DNA of 64,000 nucleotides from Hydrogenophaga flava NBRC 102514 (GTDB taxonomy: Bacteria > Pseudomonadota > Gammaproteobacteria > Burkholderiales > Burkholderiaceae_C), in contig NZ_BCTF01000022.1 of NCBI RefSeq assembly GCF_001571145.1, forward strand, positions 1 through 64,000, in the 5' to 3' direction. A program made the position numbers and the translations under genes. Positions 45,163 to 53,063 of this stretch are shown here, in pieces. The notes under the pieces are model-generated. The model was not told the origin of the DNA and made no database searches. It was given only the letters and a program-made list of their open reading frames with translations. Within the stretch, counting starts at the first letter, position 1; each line of letters begins with the position of its first letter.

Positions 45163-47243
45163 GCTGCAAGCTCCCCAAGAATCGGGCCGATACGGATAAG
45201 GTGGGTTTCAGGAATCTCGCTGTGGGCGAGCACCTGCAGGCGCGGCGCGGCGCGGCGCAGCAGGCGGGCCATCGCGGTGCGGATGGCATCGGGCACCAGC
45301 AGGCAGGCAGGCACGCCCCGCTCTTCCTGCCGGTTGGCGATTTCGGCGGCGGACTTCGAGAGCGTCTCGGCCACACCGGGGTCCAGCGCGCCGGCGCCGT
45401 TGCCGGTCAGGGCCTGCATAAGCAGGCGCTCCAGGCCGGGTTCGATCGCAATGACCTCAAGTTCCTTGACCGAACCGCCGTAAATCTGCTGGACGATGGC
45501 CGGCGACAGCGCGGTGCGCACACGGCGGGCCAGCTCGACCGGGTCGGAGGTGCTGCCGGCGTGTTCGGCCAGGGATTCGATGATGGTGCGGATGTCGCGC
45601 ACGTGCACCGACTCTTCCAGCAGCAGCTGCAGCACTTTCTGGAAGGTGGCGACGGGGACCATTTTCGGCACGACCTCTTCGATCAGTTTCGGGGCCAGGC
45701 GGGTCACGTGTTCGACCAGGTCCTGGGTCTCTGTCCGGCTCAGCAACTTGGCGGCCTGGACTTGCATCAAGTGTGAAAGATGGGTCGCCAGCACGGTCTC
45801 GGAATCAACCACCGTAAAACCGGCCATTTGCGCGTTCTCTTTCTGCTTCTCGTCGATCCAGTGCGCGGGCAGGCCAAAAGCAGGGTCCTTGGTGGGGGTG
45901 CCGATCAGCGGTGTGCCCACGCCGCCCGGGTCGATGGCCAGGAACATGCCGGGGAAGACCTCGCCCTCGCCCACCACCACGCCGCGCAGGGTGATGCGGT
46001 AGCCGCTGGGCCGCAGCTCGAGGTTGTCGCGCACGTGCACGGCCGGCGGCAGGAAGCCCACCTCCTGTGCGAACTTCTTGCGCACACCCTTGATGCGGGT
46101 GAGCAGGTCGCCCTGGCGGTTCTTGTCGACCATGGCGATCAGGCGGTAGCCCAGCTCCAGGCCCAGCAGGTCGACCGGCTGCAGGTCGTCCCAGGTGGCC
46201 TCGCCGTCGCTGGGCGGCGCGGCCGGCTGCTCGGGGGCCTTGGGCTTGCGCTCTTCCTGCAGGCGCCACCAGGCCAGGCCACCGATGGCCGCGGCGAAGG
46301 CCAGAAACACCAGGTGCGGCATGCCGGGGATGACGCCCAGCAGGAACAGCACGCCGGCGGTGATGCCCAGCACGCGCGAGGACATGAACATCTGGTCGAC
46401 GATCTGCACGCCCAGGTCCTGTTCCTTGCCCACGCGCGAGACCACCATGGCGGCGGCCACCGAGATCAGCAGGCCCGGGATCTGCGCCACCAGCGCGTCA
46501 CCGACGGCCAGCAGGATGTAGCTGTCGGCGGCCTCGCCGGCCGACAGGCCGTGCTGGACCATGCCGATGATCAGGCCGCCGATGATGTTGATGAACAGGA
46601 TCAGGATGCCGGCGATGGCGTCGCCGCGCACGAACTTGGAGGCACCGTCCATGGAGCCGAAGAACTCGGCCTCTTCGCCCACTTCGGCGCGGCGGCGCTT
46701 GGCTTCCTGCTCGTTGATCAGGCCGGCGCCCAGGTCGGCGTCGATGGCCATCTGCTTGCCGGGCATGGCGTCCAGGGTGAAGCGGGCCGAGACCTCGGCA
46801 ATGCGCTCCGAGCCCTTGGTGATCACCACGAAGTTGATCACCACCAGGATGGCGAACACGATGAAACCGACCGCGAAGTTGCCGCCGATCAGGAAGTGGC
46901 CGAAGGCCTCGATCACCGCACCCGCGGCGCCTGGGCCGGTGTGGCCTTCCATCAGCACCACGCGGGTGGAGGCCACGTTCAGCGACAGGCGCAGCAGCGT
47001 GGTCAGCAGCAGCACGGTGGGGAAGACCGAGAAGTCCAGCGGCGCGCGCATGTAGGCCGCCACCATCATCACCACCAGCGCGATCGCGATGTTCAGGGTG
47101 AAGAAGGTGTCCAGCACCCAGGGCGCCAGCGGCAGCACCATCATGGCCAGCACCAGCACCACCAGCAGCGGCGCGGCCATTCCCTGGGCCAGCGCGGCGT
47201 GGCGGCCGAACCATTGCTGCAGGAATTTCAGTTGGGCGTTCAT
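45159..47243 (-). CDS. flhA: flagellar type III export gate protein FlhA
   Basis: 694 aa. The N-terminal half has eight transmembrane segments (MAAPLLVVLVLAMMVLPLAP, FAVGFIVFAILVVINFVVIT) and the conserved cytoplasmic FHIPEP loop (ITKGSERIAEVSARFTLDAM, PGKQMAIDADLGAGLI). The C-terminal domain (about 350-690) binds export chaperones. It forms the nonameric ring of the proton-driven export gate. It overlaps both flhB (4 bp) and flhF (4 bp), so the three are translationally coupled. Confidence 0.97.
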   Translation of the reverse strand: MNAQLKFLQQWFGRHAALAQGMAAPLLVVLVLAMMVLPLAPWVLDTFFTLNIAIALVVMMVAAYMRAPLDFSVFPTVLLLTTLLRLSLNVASTRVVLMEGHTGPGAAGAVIEAFGHFLIGGNFAVGFIVFAILVVINFVVITKGSERIAEVSARFTLDAMPGKQMAIDADLGAGLINEQEAKRRRAEVGEEAEFFGSMDGASKFVRGDAIAGILILFINIIGGLIIGMVQHGLSAGEAADSYILLAVGDALVAQIPGLLISVAAAMVVSRVGKEQDLGVQIVDQMFMSSRVLGITAGVLFLLGVIPGMPHLVFLAFAAAIGGLAWWRLQEERKPKAPEQPAAPPSDGEATWDDLQPVDLLGLELGYRLIAMVDKNRQGDLLTRIKGVRKKFAQEVGFLPPAVHVRDNLELRPSGYRITLRGVVVGEGEVFPGMFLAIDPGGVGTPLIGTPTKDPAFGLPAHWIDEKQKENAQMAGFTVVDSETVLATHLSHLMQVQAAKLLSRTETQDLVEHVTRLAPKLIEEVVPKMVPVATFQKVLQLLLEESVHVRDIRTIIESLAEHAGSTSDPVELARRVRTALSPAIVQQIYGGSVKELEVIAIEPGLERLLMQALTGNGAGALDPGVAETLSKSAAEIANRQEERGVPACLLVPDAIRTAMARLLRRAAPRLQVLAHSEIPETHLIRIGPILGELAA

Positions 47244-48397
47244 TCAGCGGCTCCCGGGGTCGGCGTGGGTTTCCAGTGCGGATCGAGTTCGGGCGGCACC
47301 TGCGGATCGGGCGCGGCGCCGGGCATGGCGCCACGACCGGCCAGCGCGGCCTTGAGCTGGTAGACATAGGCCAGCACCTGGGCCACCGCGGTGTAGAGGG
47401 CGGAAGGGATTTCCTGGTCGAGCTCGGCGTGGGCGTAGAGCGCACGCGCCAGCATGGGCGACTGCAGCACCGGCACCTTGTGTTCCTTGGCCACGTCGCG
47501 GATGCGCAGGGCCAGCAGGTCGGCACCCTTGGCGATCACGCGCGGCGCGCTCATGGTGGCGTCGTCGTACTGGATGGCCACGGCGTAGTGGGTCGGGTTC
47601 ATCACCACCAGGTCGGCCTTGGGCACGGCACCGATGCTGATGCGGTGCGCCAGCTCGCGCTGGCGGCGGCGGCGCTGGCCCTTGACGTGCGGGTCGCCTT
47701 CGTTCTGCTTGTGTTCCTGCTTGACCTCCTCGCGCGACATGCGCAGGCGCTGGGCGTGCAGGAACTTCTGCATCGGGAAGTCGATGAGCGCGAACAGCAT
47801 CACCACCCCCAGCAGGATGCCCACGCCGGTGCGCATCCACAGCGCCAGCTGTCCCAGCCCGCCTTCCAGCGGCTGCATCAGCAGGCTGGCGAAACCAGCG
47901 ATGTGAGAAGAGAGGAACTTCCAGCCGACGAAGCCGACGATGGCGGTCATCACCGCCAGCTTGACGGTCTCGAACAGCTGCTGTTTGGAGAACATGCGCC
48001 CCAGCCCGGCGAGGGGACTGAGCCGGGTCAGGTCCGGGGCCATGGTGTGGGTGGTGATGGTCCAGCTGCCCGAGGCGAAGGCGGCGAACACGGCCAGCGC
48101 CAGGGTGGCCAGACCCAGGGGCATGAACACCACCAGACCCAGGCCCAGGCTGGCGTGCAGGCGTTCGATCAGCAGCTGGGGCTGCAGCAGCGCGCTGTGG
48201 TCAAAGCGCAGCTGCGAGGCCAGTGAGGTCTGCAGATGCGCAAACCCCATCGGCAGCAGCAGCATCAGCAGCACCGCGCCACCGCCCAGCACTGCGAGGT
48301 TGGACAGCTCCTTCGAACGCGGCAGCTGGCCCTCTTCGCGCGCCTTCTTCAGGCGGTGCGCAGTGGCCGGCAGGTTCTTGTCTTGGGAGGAGGACAT
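47240..48397 (-). CDS. flhB: flagellar export switch protein FlhB
   Basis: 385 aa. Four transmembrane segments in the N-terminal half are followed by the autocleaving cytoplasmic domain with the NPTH site (VVMNPTHYAVAIQYDDATM). Cleavage between Asn and Pro controls the rod/hook-to-filament switch with FliK. Start ATG 48397 has no good Shine-Dalgarno; a 9-bp inverted repeat lies just upstream. It is the first gene of flhB-A-F-G-fliA. Confidence 0.96.
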   Translation of the reverse strand: MSSSQDKNLPATAHRLKKAREEGQLPRSKELSNLAVLGGGAVLLMLLLPMGFAHLQTSLASQLRFDHSALLQPQLLIERLHASLGLGLVVFMPLGLATLALAVFAAFASGSWTITTHTMAPDLTRLSPLAGLGRMFSKQQLFETVKLAVMTAIVGFVGWKFLSSHIAGFASLLMQPLEGGLGQLALWMRTGVGILLGVVMLFALIDFPMQKFLHAQRLRMSREEVKQEHKQNEGDPHVKGQRRRRQRELAHRISIGAVPKADLVVMNPTHYAVAIQYDDATMSAPRVIAKGADLLALRIRDVAKEHKVPVLQSPMLARALYAHAELDQEIPSALYTAVAQVLAYVYQLKAALAGRGAMPGAAPDPQVPPELDPHWKPTPTPGAAE

Positions 48398-48400
48398 CGG

Positions 48401-48426
48401 TCTGACTCAGGAAAACTTGAGTCAGA
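48401..48426. promoter_or_regulatory. 9-bp inverted repeat at the flhB translation start
   Basis: TCTGACTCA (48401-48409) and TGAGTCAGA (48418-48426) flank 8 bp. On the minus strand it ends 3 bp before the flhB ATG and replaces a recognisable ribosome-binding site, so it could be an mRNA hairpin that limits flhB translation or a protein operator. Confidence 0.6.
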
Positions 48427-48458
48427 TTGTGGAAGTCGGCCCCCGAAATGAAGGCGAG

Positions 48459-48485
48459 AAAAGGCGGGCACGAGGCCCGCTTTTC
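48459..48485. terminator. hairpin downstream of cheZ; also an FlhDC-like dyad for flhB
   Basis: A GCGGGC (48464-48469) / GCCCGC (48475-48480) stem is flanked by A and T runs (minus strand CCTTTTCTC), suitable as the terminator of motA-motB-cheY-cheZ. The same bases on the minus strand read GAAAAGCG-N11-CGCCTTTT, inverted half-sites like those before fliL and flgB, so it may also be the FlhDC site of the flhB operon. Confidence 0.6.
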
Positions 48486-48505
48486 CCGAAGCGAAATGCC
48501 CGGAT

Positions 48506-49120
48506 CTAGAAACCGAGACTGGCGAGCAGATCGTCCACGTCCTTCTGGTCGGCCACCACGTCGGTGCGGCCTTCGGTGTCGACCACCGGCCCTTCCAGGG
48601 CGTTCATGTCGTAGGCCTTGTCCTGGCCCGGGGCGCCGGTGGGCGCCGACTGCAGCAGCAGGGCCAGCAGCTGTTCCTCGATGGTGGCGGCCAGCTGCAC
48701 CACCCGGTTGATCACCTGGCCGGTGAGGTCGTGGAAGTCCTGCGCCATCATGATCTCGGTCAGGCGCGAATTGCTCTTCTCGCTGAGCTCGACCACGTCC
48801 TTCGCCCAGTTCAGCAGCTCGGGCATGGCCTTGGCCAGACCCGGCACCGCGGCGATGGTGGAGGTCAGCTGGCGACCGCGCTCGGTGATGAGCTCCTGCT
48901 CGGGCTTGGCACCGTCCACGTGGTTGAGCACCTTCTCGGCCGCCTCACCGGTGAGGCGTGCGATGTAGGAGAGCCGGCTCTGCGCGTCGGGCAGCTGGTC
49001 GACCGTGCCCTTGAGTTTGTCGGCGTACCCCAGTTCCTTCAGGGCGTCGTGCAGCTGGCGCGTGATGGAGCCCAGTTGCTGGAACATTTCTGGATTGCCC
49101 GGGCTGTTGCTCTTTGACAT
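48506..49120 (-). CDS. cheZ: CheY-phosphate phosphatase CheZ
   Basis: 204 aa. CheZ dephosphorylates CheY-P to end a tumble signal. The long helical hairpin includes the catalytic DFHDLTGQVINRVVQLAATI (conserved Asp and Gln), and the C-terminal ADQKDVDDLLASLGF is the CheY-binding tail. Gene order motA-motB-cheY-cheZ implies co-transcription from the FliA promoter before motA. It lies 17 bp after cheY. Confidence 0.95.
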   Translation of the reverse strand: MSKSNSPGNPEMFQQLGSITRQLHDALKELGYADKLKGTVDQLPDAQSRLSYIARLTGEAAEKVLNHVDGAKPEQELITERGRQLTSTIAAVPGLAKAMPELLNWAKDVVELSEKSNSRLTEIMMAQDFHDLTGQVINRVVQLAATIEEQLLALLLQSAPTGAPGQDKAYDMNALEGPVVDTEGRTDVVADQKDVDDLLASLGF

Positions 49121-49137
49121 GTGAACTCCCGCTGGGC

Positions 49138-49524
49138 TCAGAGGCCGAGTTTCTTGAAGATGTTGGCGAGCTTGTCTTCCAGCGTGGCCTTGGTGAACGG
49201 CTTGACGATGTAGCCTGCTGCGCCGCCCTGTGCGGCCATCACGATGTCTTCCTTGCGCGCCTCGGCCGTCACCATCAGGACCGGCAGGTGCTTGAGCGCC
49301 TCGTCCTTCTTGATCTCGGCCAGCAGCTGGAAGCCGTTCATGTTGGGCATGTTGATGTCGCTGACGACAAAGTTGAAGTTGCCGTTCTTGAGCTTGTTGA
49401 GCGCGATCACCCCGTCTTCCGCCTCATCGGCGTCGGCGTGACCGATCTCCTTGAGCAGGTTGCGCACGATGCGGCGCATGGTGGAGAAGTCGTCAACGAT
49501 CAGGAATTTCATCGGGGTGGACAT
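49138..49524 (-). CDS. cheY: chemotaxis response regulator CheY
   Basis: 128 aa single receiver domain. Asp11/Asp12, phospho-acceptor Asp56 ([13 protein letters not shown]), Thr86 (MVTAEA), Tyr105 and Lys108 (YIVKPFT) are all present. Phospho-CheY binds FliM to change rotation. The sequence is the enteric CheY type ([20 protein letters not shown]). Start MSTPMKF at 49524 has AGGAG upstream. The kinase CheA and receptors are not in the window. Confidence 0.97.
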   Translation of the reverse strand: MSTPMKFLIVDDFSTMRRIVRNLLKEIGHADADEAEDGVIALNKLKNGNFNFVVSDINMPNMNGFQLLAEIKKDEALKHLPVLMVTAEARKEDIVMAAQGGAAGYIVKPFTKATLEDKLANIFKKLGL

Positions 49525-49555
49525 GGTGGGGTCTCCTGTCAGGAAACAGTGGCGG

Positions 49556-50650
49556 TTAGCGGGGCTTGACAGGCCCAGCCTCTTCTCGGGGTTTCGGCAC
49601 TTCTGCCAGTTTCTGAAGATCGGGCAGGCCCATCGGCAGCTTGCGCACCGGCTCAACGGGCGATTCGACCTGGGGAACGGCCGTTTCTGCGCCGGCTTGC
49701 GGTGCCGGCATGGCCCCGGCAGCGGGCTCGGCGGGTTGGGTGGGCCCGGCGGGCACCTCGGGCGGGCGCAGCGCCGTGCCGTCGCCGGTGGGCGCCATGC
49801 GCTCCTCGGCCTCGCGGGTCATGACCAGGATGCTGATGCGCCGGTTCATCGGCGCGTCGGGCTGGTTCGCGTCCAGCAGCCGGCTGGAGGCCAGGCCCTC
49901 GACGCGCGCCAGCTTGTTGTCGGGCAGGCCGCCGGCCACCAGTTCGCGGCGCGAGGCGTTGGCGCGGTCGGACGAGAGCTCCCAGTTGCTGTAGCCGCGG
50001 TCGCCGCTGCCGTAGGGCGTGGCGTCGGTGTGGCCCGAGAGCGCAAGCCGGTTCTCCATGTCGCCGATGGCCCCGCCGATCTCGCGCAGGATCTGGCGCA
50101 TATAGGGTTTGACCATCGCGCTGCCGACGTCGAACATGGGGCGGTTCTGGTCGTCGACGATCTGGATCTGCAAGCCGTCGGCGGTCTTCTCCATCCGGAT
50201 CTGCGACTTGAACTCGGACAGCGCCGGGTTGCTTTCGATCAGATCGTTGAGCTTGACCTGCAGCGCGTCGATGCGCGCGGCGTCCCTGCGCGCGAGCTCG
50301 GCCCGCGCCATCTGCGCACCCATGAGCTTGGCCGCGCGTTCGGCGTCGCCGGTGTCGACCTGGCCTTGCCGGCGCGAGAGGTCCTGTCCGCCACCGGGCA
50401 GCACGGAGTCGCTGTTGCCGGTGCCGTTGCCCCCCATCAGCGTGACCTTGACCGGGTTGGAGAAATAGTCGGCGATGCCCTTGAGGTCGCCCGACGAGGT
50501 CGAGCCCAGCAGCCACATGAGCAGGAAGAAGGCCATCATGGCCGTCACGAAGTCGGCGTAGGCGATCTTCCACGCGCCGCCGTGCGCCGCATGCCCGCCC
50601 TTCTTGACGCGCTTGACGATGATGGGCTGGAGCTTCTTGCCGTCGGCCAT
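49556..50650 (-). CDS. motB: flagellar stator protein MotB
   Basis: 364 aa. One transmembrane helix carries the proton-binding Asp33 ([20 protein letters not shown]), followed by a plug and the OmpA-like peptidoglycan-binding domain ([29 protein letters not shown]). The C-terminal tail beyond residue 295 is Pro/Ala-rich and long. Its ATG shares the A of the motA stop (TGATG). With MotA it forms the proton-driven stator. Confidence 0.96.
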   Translation of the reverse strand: MADGKKLQPIIVKRVKKGGHAAHGGAWKIAYADFVTAMMAFFLLMWLLGSTSSGDLKGIADYFSNPVKVTLMGGNGTGNSDSVLPGGGQDLSRRQGQVDTGDAERAAKLMGAQMARAELARRDAARIDALQVKLNDLIESNPALSEFKSQIRMEKTADGLQIQIVDDQNRPMFDVGSAMVKPYMRQILREIGGAIGDMENRLALSGHTDATPYGSGDRGYSNWELSSDRANASRRELVAGGLPDNKLARVEGLASSRLLDANQPDAPMNRRISILVMTREAEERMAPTGDGTALRPPEVPAGPTQPAEPAAGAMPAPQAGAETAVPQVESPVEPVRKLPMGLPDLQKLAEVPKPREEAGPVKPR

Positions 50651-51510
50651 CACTTCTTCCCTTTGACGTGGCCTTCCAGCTCGGAGAAGCTCGGGCGCAC
50701 ATCGGAGAACAGCACCTTGCGGCCAAACTCGATGGCGGTGGAGGGCGCGTAGCCCTGCATCGAGGCCAGCAGCGTGGTCTTGATGCAGAGGAATTCCTTG
50801 GACGCCTCTTCGGTCTTCTGTTCCAGCAGGCCACCCAGCGGTTCGAACACACCGTAGGCCAGCAGGATGCCCAGGAAGGTGCCGACCAGGGCCGATCCGA
50901 TCATGCCGCCCAGCACCGCCGGCGGCTGGCCCACCGAGCCCATGGTGTTCACCACGCCGAGCACGGCGGCCACGATGCCGAACGCCGGCAGCGCGCCGGC
51001 CAGGCGGCCGATAGCCGCCACCGGGGCGTGTGCCTCCTGGTGGTGGGTCTCGATCTCGGCGTCCATCAGCGACTCGATCTCGTGGGCGTTGAGGTTGCCC
51101 GAGACCATCATGCGCAGGTAGTCGGTGATGAACTCCACCACGTGGTGGTCGGCCGAGATCACGGGGTACTTCTTGAACAGCGCCGACTGCTCGGGGTTCT
51201 CCACGTCCTGCTCGATGGCCATCAGGCCTTCCTTGCGCGCCTTCTGCAGGATGTCGAACTGCAGCGCCAGCAGCTCCATGTAGCGCGCCTTGGTGAAGCG
51301 GCTGCCCTTGAAGCACTGGCCGAATCCTGCGAGCGTGGCCTTGACCACCTTCATCTGGTTGTTGATGAGGAAGGCGCCAATGGCGGCGCCGAAGATGGTG
51401 GTCATCTCGAACGGCAGCGCCTTGAGGATCACGCCGATGTTGCCGCCGTGAAAGATGTAGACCCCGAAGATGCAGGCCATCGATATCAGGAAGCCGACGA
51501 TGACAAACAT
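50650..51510 (-). CDS. motA: flagellar stator protein MotA
   Basis: 286 aa with four transmembrane segments (MFVIVGFLISMACIFGVYIF, FEMTTIFGAAIGAFLINNQM, LPAFGIVAAVLGVVNTMGSV, MIGSALVGTFLGILLAYGVF). The conserved proline positions and charged cytoplasmic loop that contacts FliG (about 60-160) are present. It forms a pentamer around a MotB dimer. Expression is likely FliA-dependent: a promoter lies 59 bp upstream. Confidence 0.96.
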   Translation of the reverse strand: MFVIVGFLISMACIFGVYIFHGGNIGVILKALPFEMTTIFGAAIGAFLINNQMKVVKATLAGFGQCFKGSRFTKARYMELLALQFDILQKARKEGLMAIEQDVENPEQSALFKKYPVISADHHVVEFITDYLRMMVSGNLNAHEIESLMDAEIETHHQEAHAPVAAIGRLAGALPAFGIVAAVLGVVNTMGSVGQPPAVLGGMIGSALVGTFLGILLAYGVFEPLGGLLEQKTEEASKEFLCIKTTLLASMQGYAPSTAIEFGRKVLFSDVRPSFSELEGHVKGKK

Positions 51511-51568
51511 GAAGTGAACCTTGAGTTGAAACGGAACCCGGAGCGCAATGCCCCAACGACTGTCTTTC

Positions 51569-51596
51569 CTATCGGTCCAACTCTAGGGGTGATTGA
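51569..51596 (-). promoter_or_regulatory. FliA (sigma-28) promoter for motAB-cheYZ
   Basis: On the minus strand TCAATCAC (51596-51589), 12 bp, then ACCGATAG (51576-51569). The arrangement equals that before flgM (TCAAGTCC-N12-GCCGATAG). It sits between the flhC terminator and the motA start. Confidence 0.65.
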
Positions 51597-51612
51597 GGTC
51601 CGCCAGAAACGC

Positions 51613-51639
51613 AAAAAGGACCCTCGCAAGGGTCCTTTT
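51613..51639. terminator. bidirectional Rho-independent terminator after flhC
   Basis: AAAAGGACCCT (51614-51624), loop CGCA, AGGGTCCTTTT (51629-51639) form an 11-bp stem with A/T runs on both sides. It separates the flhDC transcript from motAB-cheYZ. Confidence 0.88.
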
Positions 51640-51662
51640 CAGGGTTTGAACGGAGCAGGCGT

Positions 51663-52202
51663 TCAGTGCAGACGGAGGCCGCCGCTGGCGCTGCCCTTGC
51701 CGGCGCGGGCCGGCGGCTCACACAGGCCGCAGACGAAGCTCTTGGCGTTCTCGTAGGGCTCGGTGACGAAGTGGCCACCGCAGCAGGAGCACTTGGTCAG
51801 GGTCAGCATGCCGCTGTCGACGAACTTCACCAGGCGCCAGGCGCGGGTCACGGACAGCAGGGGCTCGATGGAGCTGGCGGTCATCTGTTCGCTGTACAGG
51901 CGGAAGGCCTTGATCACGGTGTCGATCTCTTCCAGCTCGCTGGTCTTGGAGAGGTACTCGTGGATGTTCAGGAACAGCGAGGCGTGGATGTTGGGCTGCC
52001 AGGTCAGGAACCAGTCGGTCGAGAAAGGCAGCTGACCCTTGGACGGGCTCTTGCCGGCCACTTCCTTGTACAGGCGCAGCAGGCGCTCATACGACAGGCT
52101 GGTTTCGTACTCCAGCACCTGCAGGCGGGCACCGAGCTGGATCAGGGCCACGGCACGGGCGATGTCGCGCGACTCGTTGAGGATGCTTTTTGCGGTGGCC
52201 AT
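51663..52202 (-). CDS. flhC: flagellar master regulator subunit FlhC
   Basis: 179 aa. FlhC with FlhD forms the FlhD4C2 activator of class 2 flagellar promoters. The zinc site is visible as Cys138, Cys141, Cys158 and Cys161 (TKCSCCGGHFV and FVCGLCEPP). The N-terminal helices (LNESRDIARAVALIQLGARL) are conserved. It follows flhD by 27 bp. An FlhDC master operon beside fliC is common in Burkholderiales. Confidence 0.96.
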   Translation of the reverse strand: MATAKSILNESRDIARAVALIQLGARLQVLEYETSLSYERLLRLYKEVAGKSPSKGQLPFSTDWFLTWQPNIHASLFLNIHEYLSKTSELEEIDTVIKAFRLYSEQMTASSIEPLLSVTRAWRLVKFVDSGMLTLTKCSCCGGHFVTEPYENAKSFVCGLCEPPARAGKGSASGGLRLH

Positions 52203-52229
52203 GGTGCGTGCTCCGTGCGGGGGTGGTGA

Positions 52230-52571
52230 TCAGTGGGCCGTCGTGGTCATCGACTCGGCGAACTTGCCGGCCATCAGGATCGACGCGTGCAGCTGGGTCG
52301 TGGTGGCGTTGTCGACCTTCTTCACGTTGCGGCTGGTCAGCAGGTTCCACACCAGGTCGTCGTCCACACGGAAGCGGCACAGCAGCATGTTGGTCGAAGC
52401 GATCTTGAGCAGCTGGGCGGTCGAGAGCATGCCCAGCAGGTCGGCGGCCTCTTCGGTCAGACCCAGGCGGAACAGCGCTTCGGCGCGGTCCTTGCGGATC
52501 AGGTTCTGGGCCAGCATCAGGTAGGTCAGGTTGGCTTCGCGGATTTCGGCCAAGAGTTGTTCGCTGTCCAT
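52230..52571 (-). CDS. flhD: flagellar master regulator subunit FlhD
   Basis: 113 aa, typical length. LLAEIREANLTYLMLAQNLI then RKDRAEALFRLGLTEEAADL is the FlhD family core, and the C-terminal DDLVWNLLTSRNVKKV is also conserved. Class 1 gene. AAGGAG is well placed before the ATG at 52571. It is divergent from fliC across a 492-bp region. Confidence 0.96.
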   Translation of the reverse strand: MDSEQLLAEIREANLTYLMLAQNLIRKDRAEALFRLGLTEEAADLLGMLSTAQLLKIASTNMLLCRFRVDDDLVWNLLTSRNVKKVDNATTTQLHASILMAGKFAESMTTTAH

Positions 52572-52859
52572 GGTGTTTCTCCTTCAGATCGGTCGGCGGT
52601 GCTGGCGGGTTGCTACATCTGCTGACTTGATGTGAGTAATTGTGTCGGGCCGTAAAAAATCTTGAATCGGGAAACGGCTGTTCGCACTGTCGGCGCGCAC
52701 CCGACACCGTGTCAGATTTTTTCCTACAACCAAGGTACTCATCCGGGTGTCCACCGAGCACCCGACGGCGCGCACCCCTGTGGGCGGGGTGGCGGCACTA
52801 AGACCGGAACAGGGACGTGCATCCCTTGCTTATTTCACCGATCCGGTATAGGGCGGGGC

Positions 52860-52886
52860 TAAAGAATATGTCAGGGCCACCGAAAA
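52860..52886 (+). promoter_or_regulatory. FliA (sigma-28) promoter for fliC
   Basis: TAAAGAAT (52860-52867), 11 bp, then ACCGAAAA (52879-52886). Spacing equals the enteric sigma-28 consensus (TAAAGTTT-N11-GCCGATAA). Six of eight bases match in each element. Confidence 0.7.
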
Positions 52887-52947
52887 GCATCTCAACGAAC
52901 TTCTAAAAGGTTCGTCGTCCGGCAAGCAACGCGGCGAGACGGTCACC

Positions 52948-53011
52948 GGCCCGAGGGCCAACCGGCTTGCAGCGACGAGCACCGGTCATGGCGGTCCGTC
53001 GAAAGACGGAC
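52948..53011 (+). promoter_or_regulatory. structured 5' leader of fliC with GNRA hairpin
   Basis: Within the predicted transcript, GGCCC-GA-GGGCC (52948-52959) and a 7-bp stem GTCCGTC-GAAA-GACGGAC (52994-53011) closed by a GNRA tetraloop precede the fliC ribosome-binding site (AGGAG near 53053). Stable leader hairpins suggest mRNA stabilisation or post-transcriptional control of flagellin. Confidence 0.6.
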
Positions 53012-53063
53012 GTTGAGATTGGCAGCGATGCCGGATTACTTTGTCCAACTTTAGGAGTTAACG

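Larger units (their letters stand above)
52572..53063. other. 492-bp regulatory region between flhD and fliC
   Basis: No gene is evident. The left part should hold the class 1 promoter(s) of flhDC (AT-rich blocks near 52645-52665 and 52714-52735, and a GACAC/GTGTC inverted repeat at 52703-52713). The right part holds the fliC sigma-28 promoter at 52860-52886 and then a structured fliC leader of about 170 nt. Confidence 0.7.
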
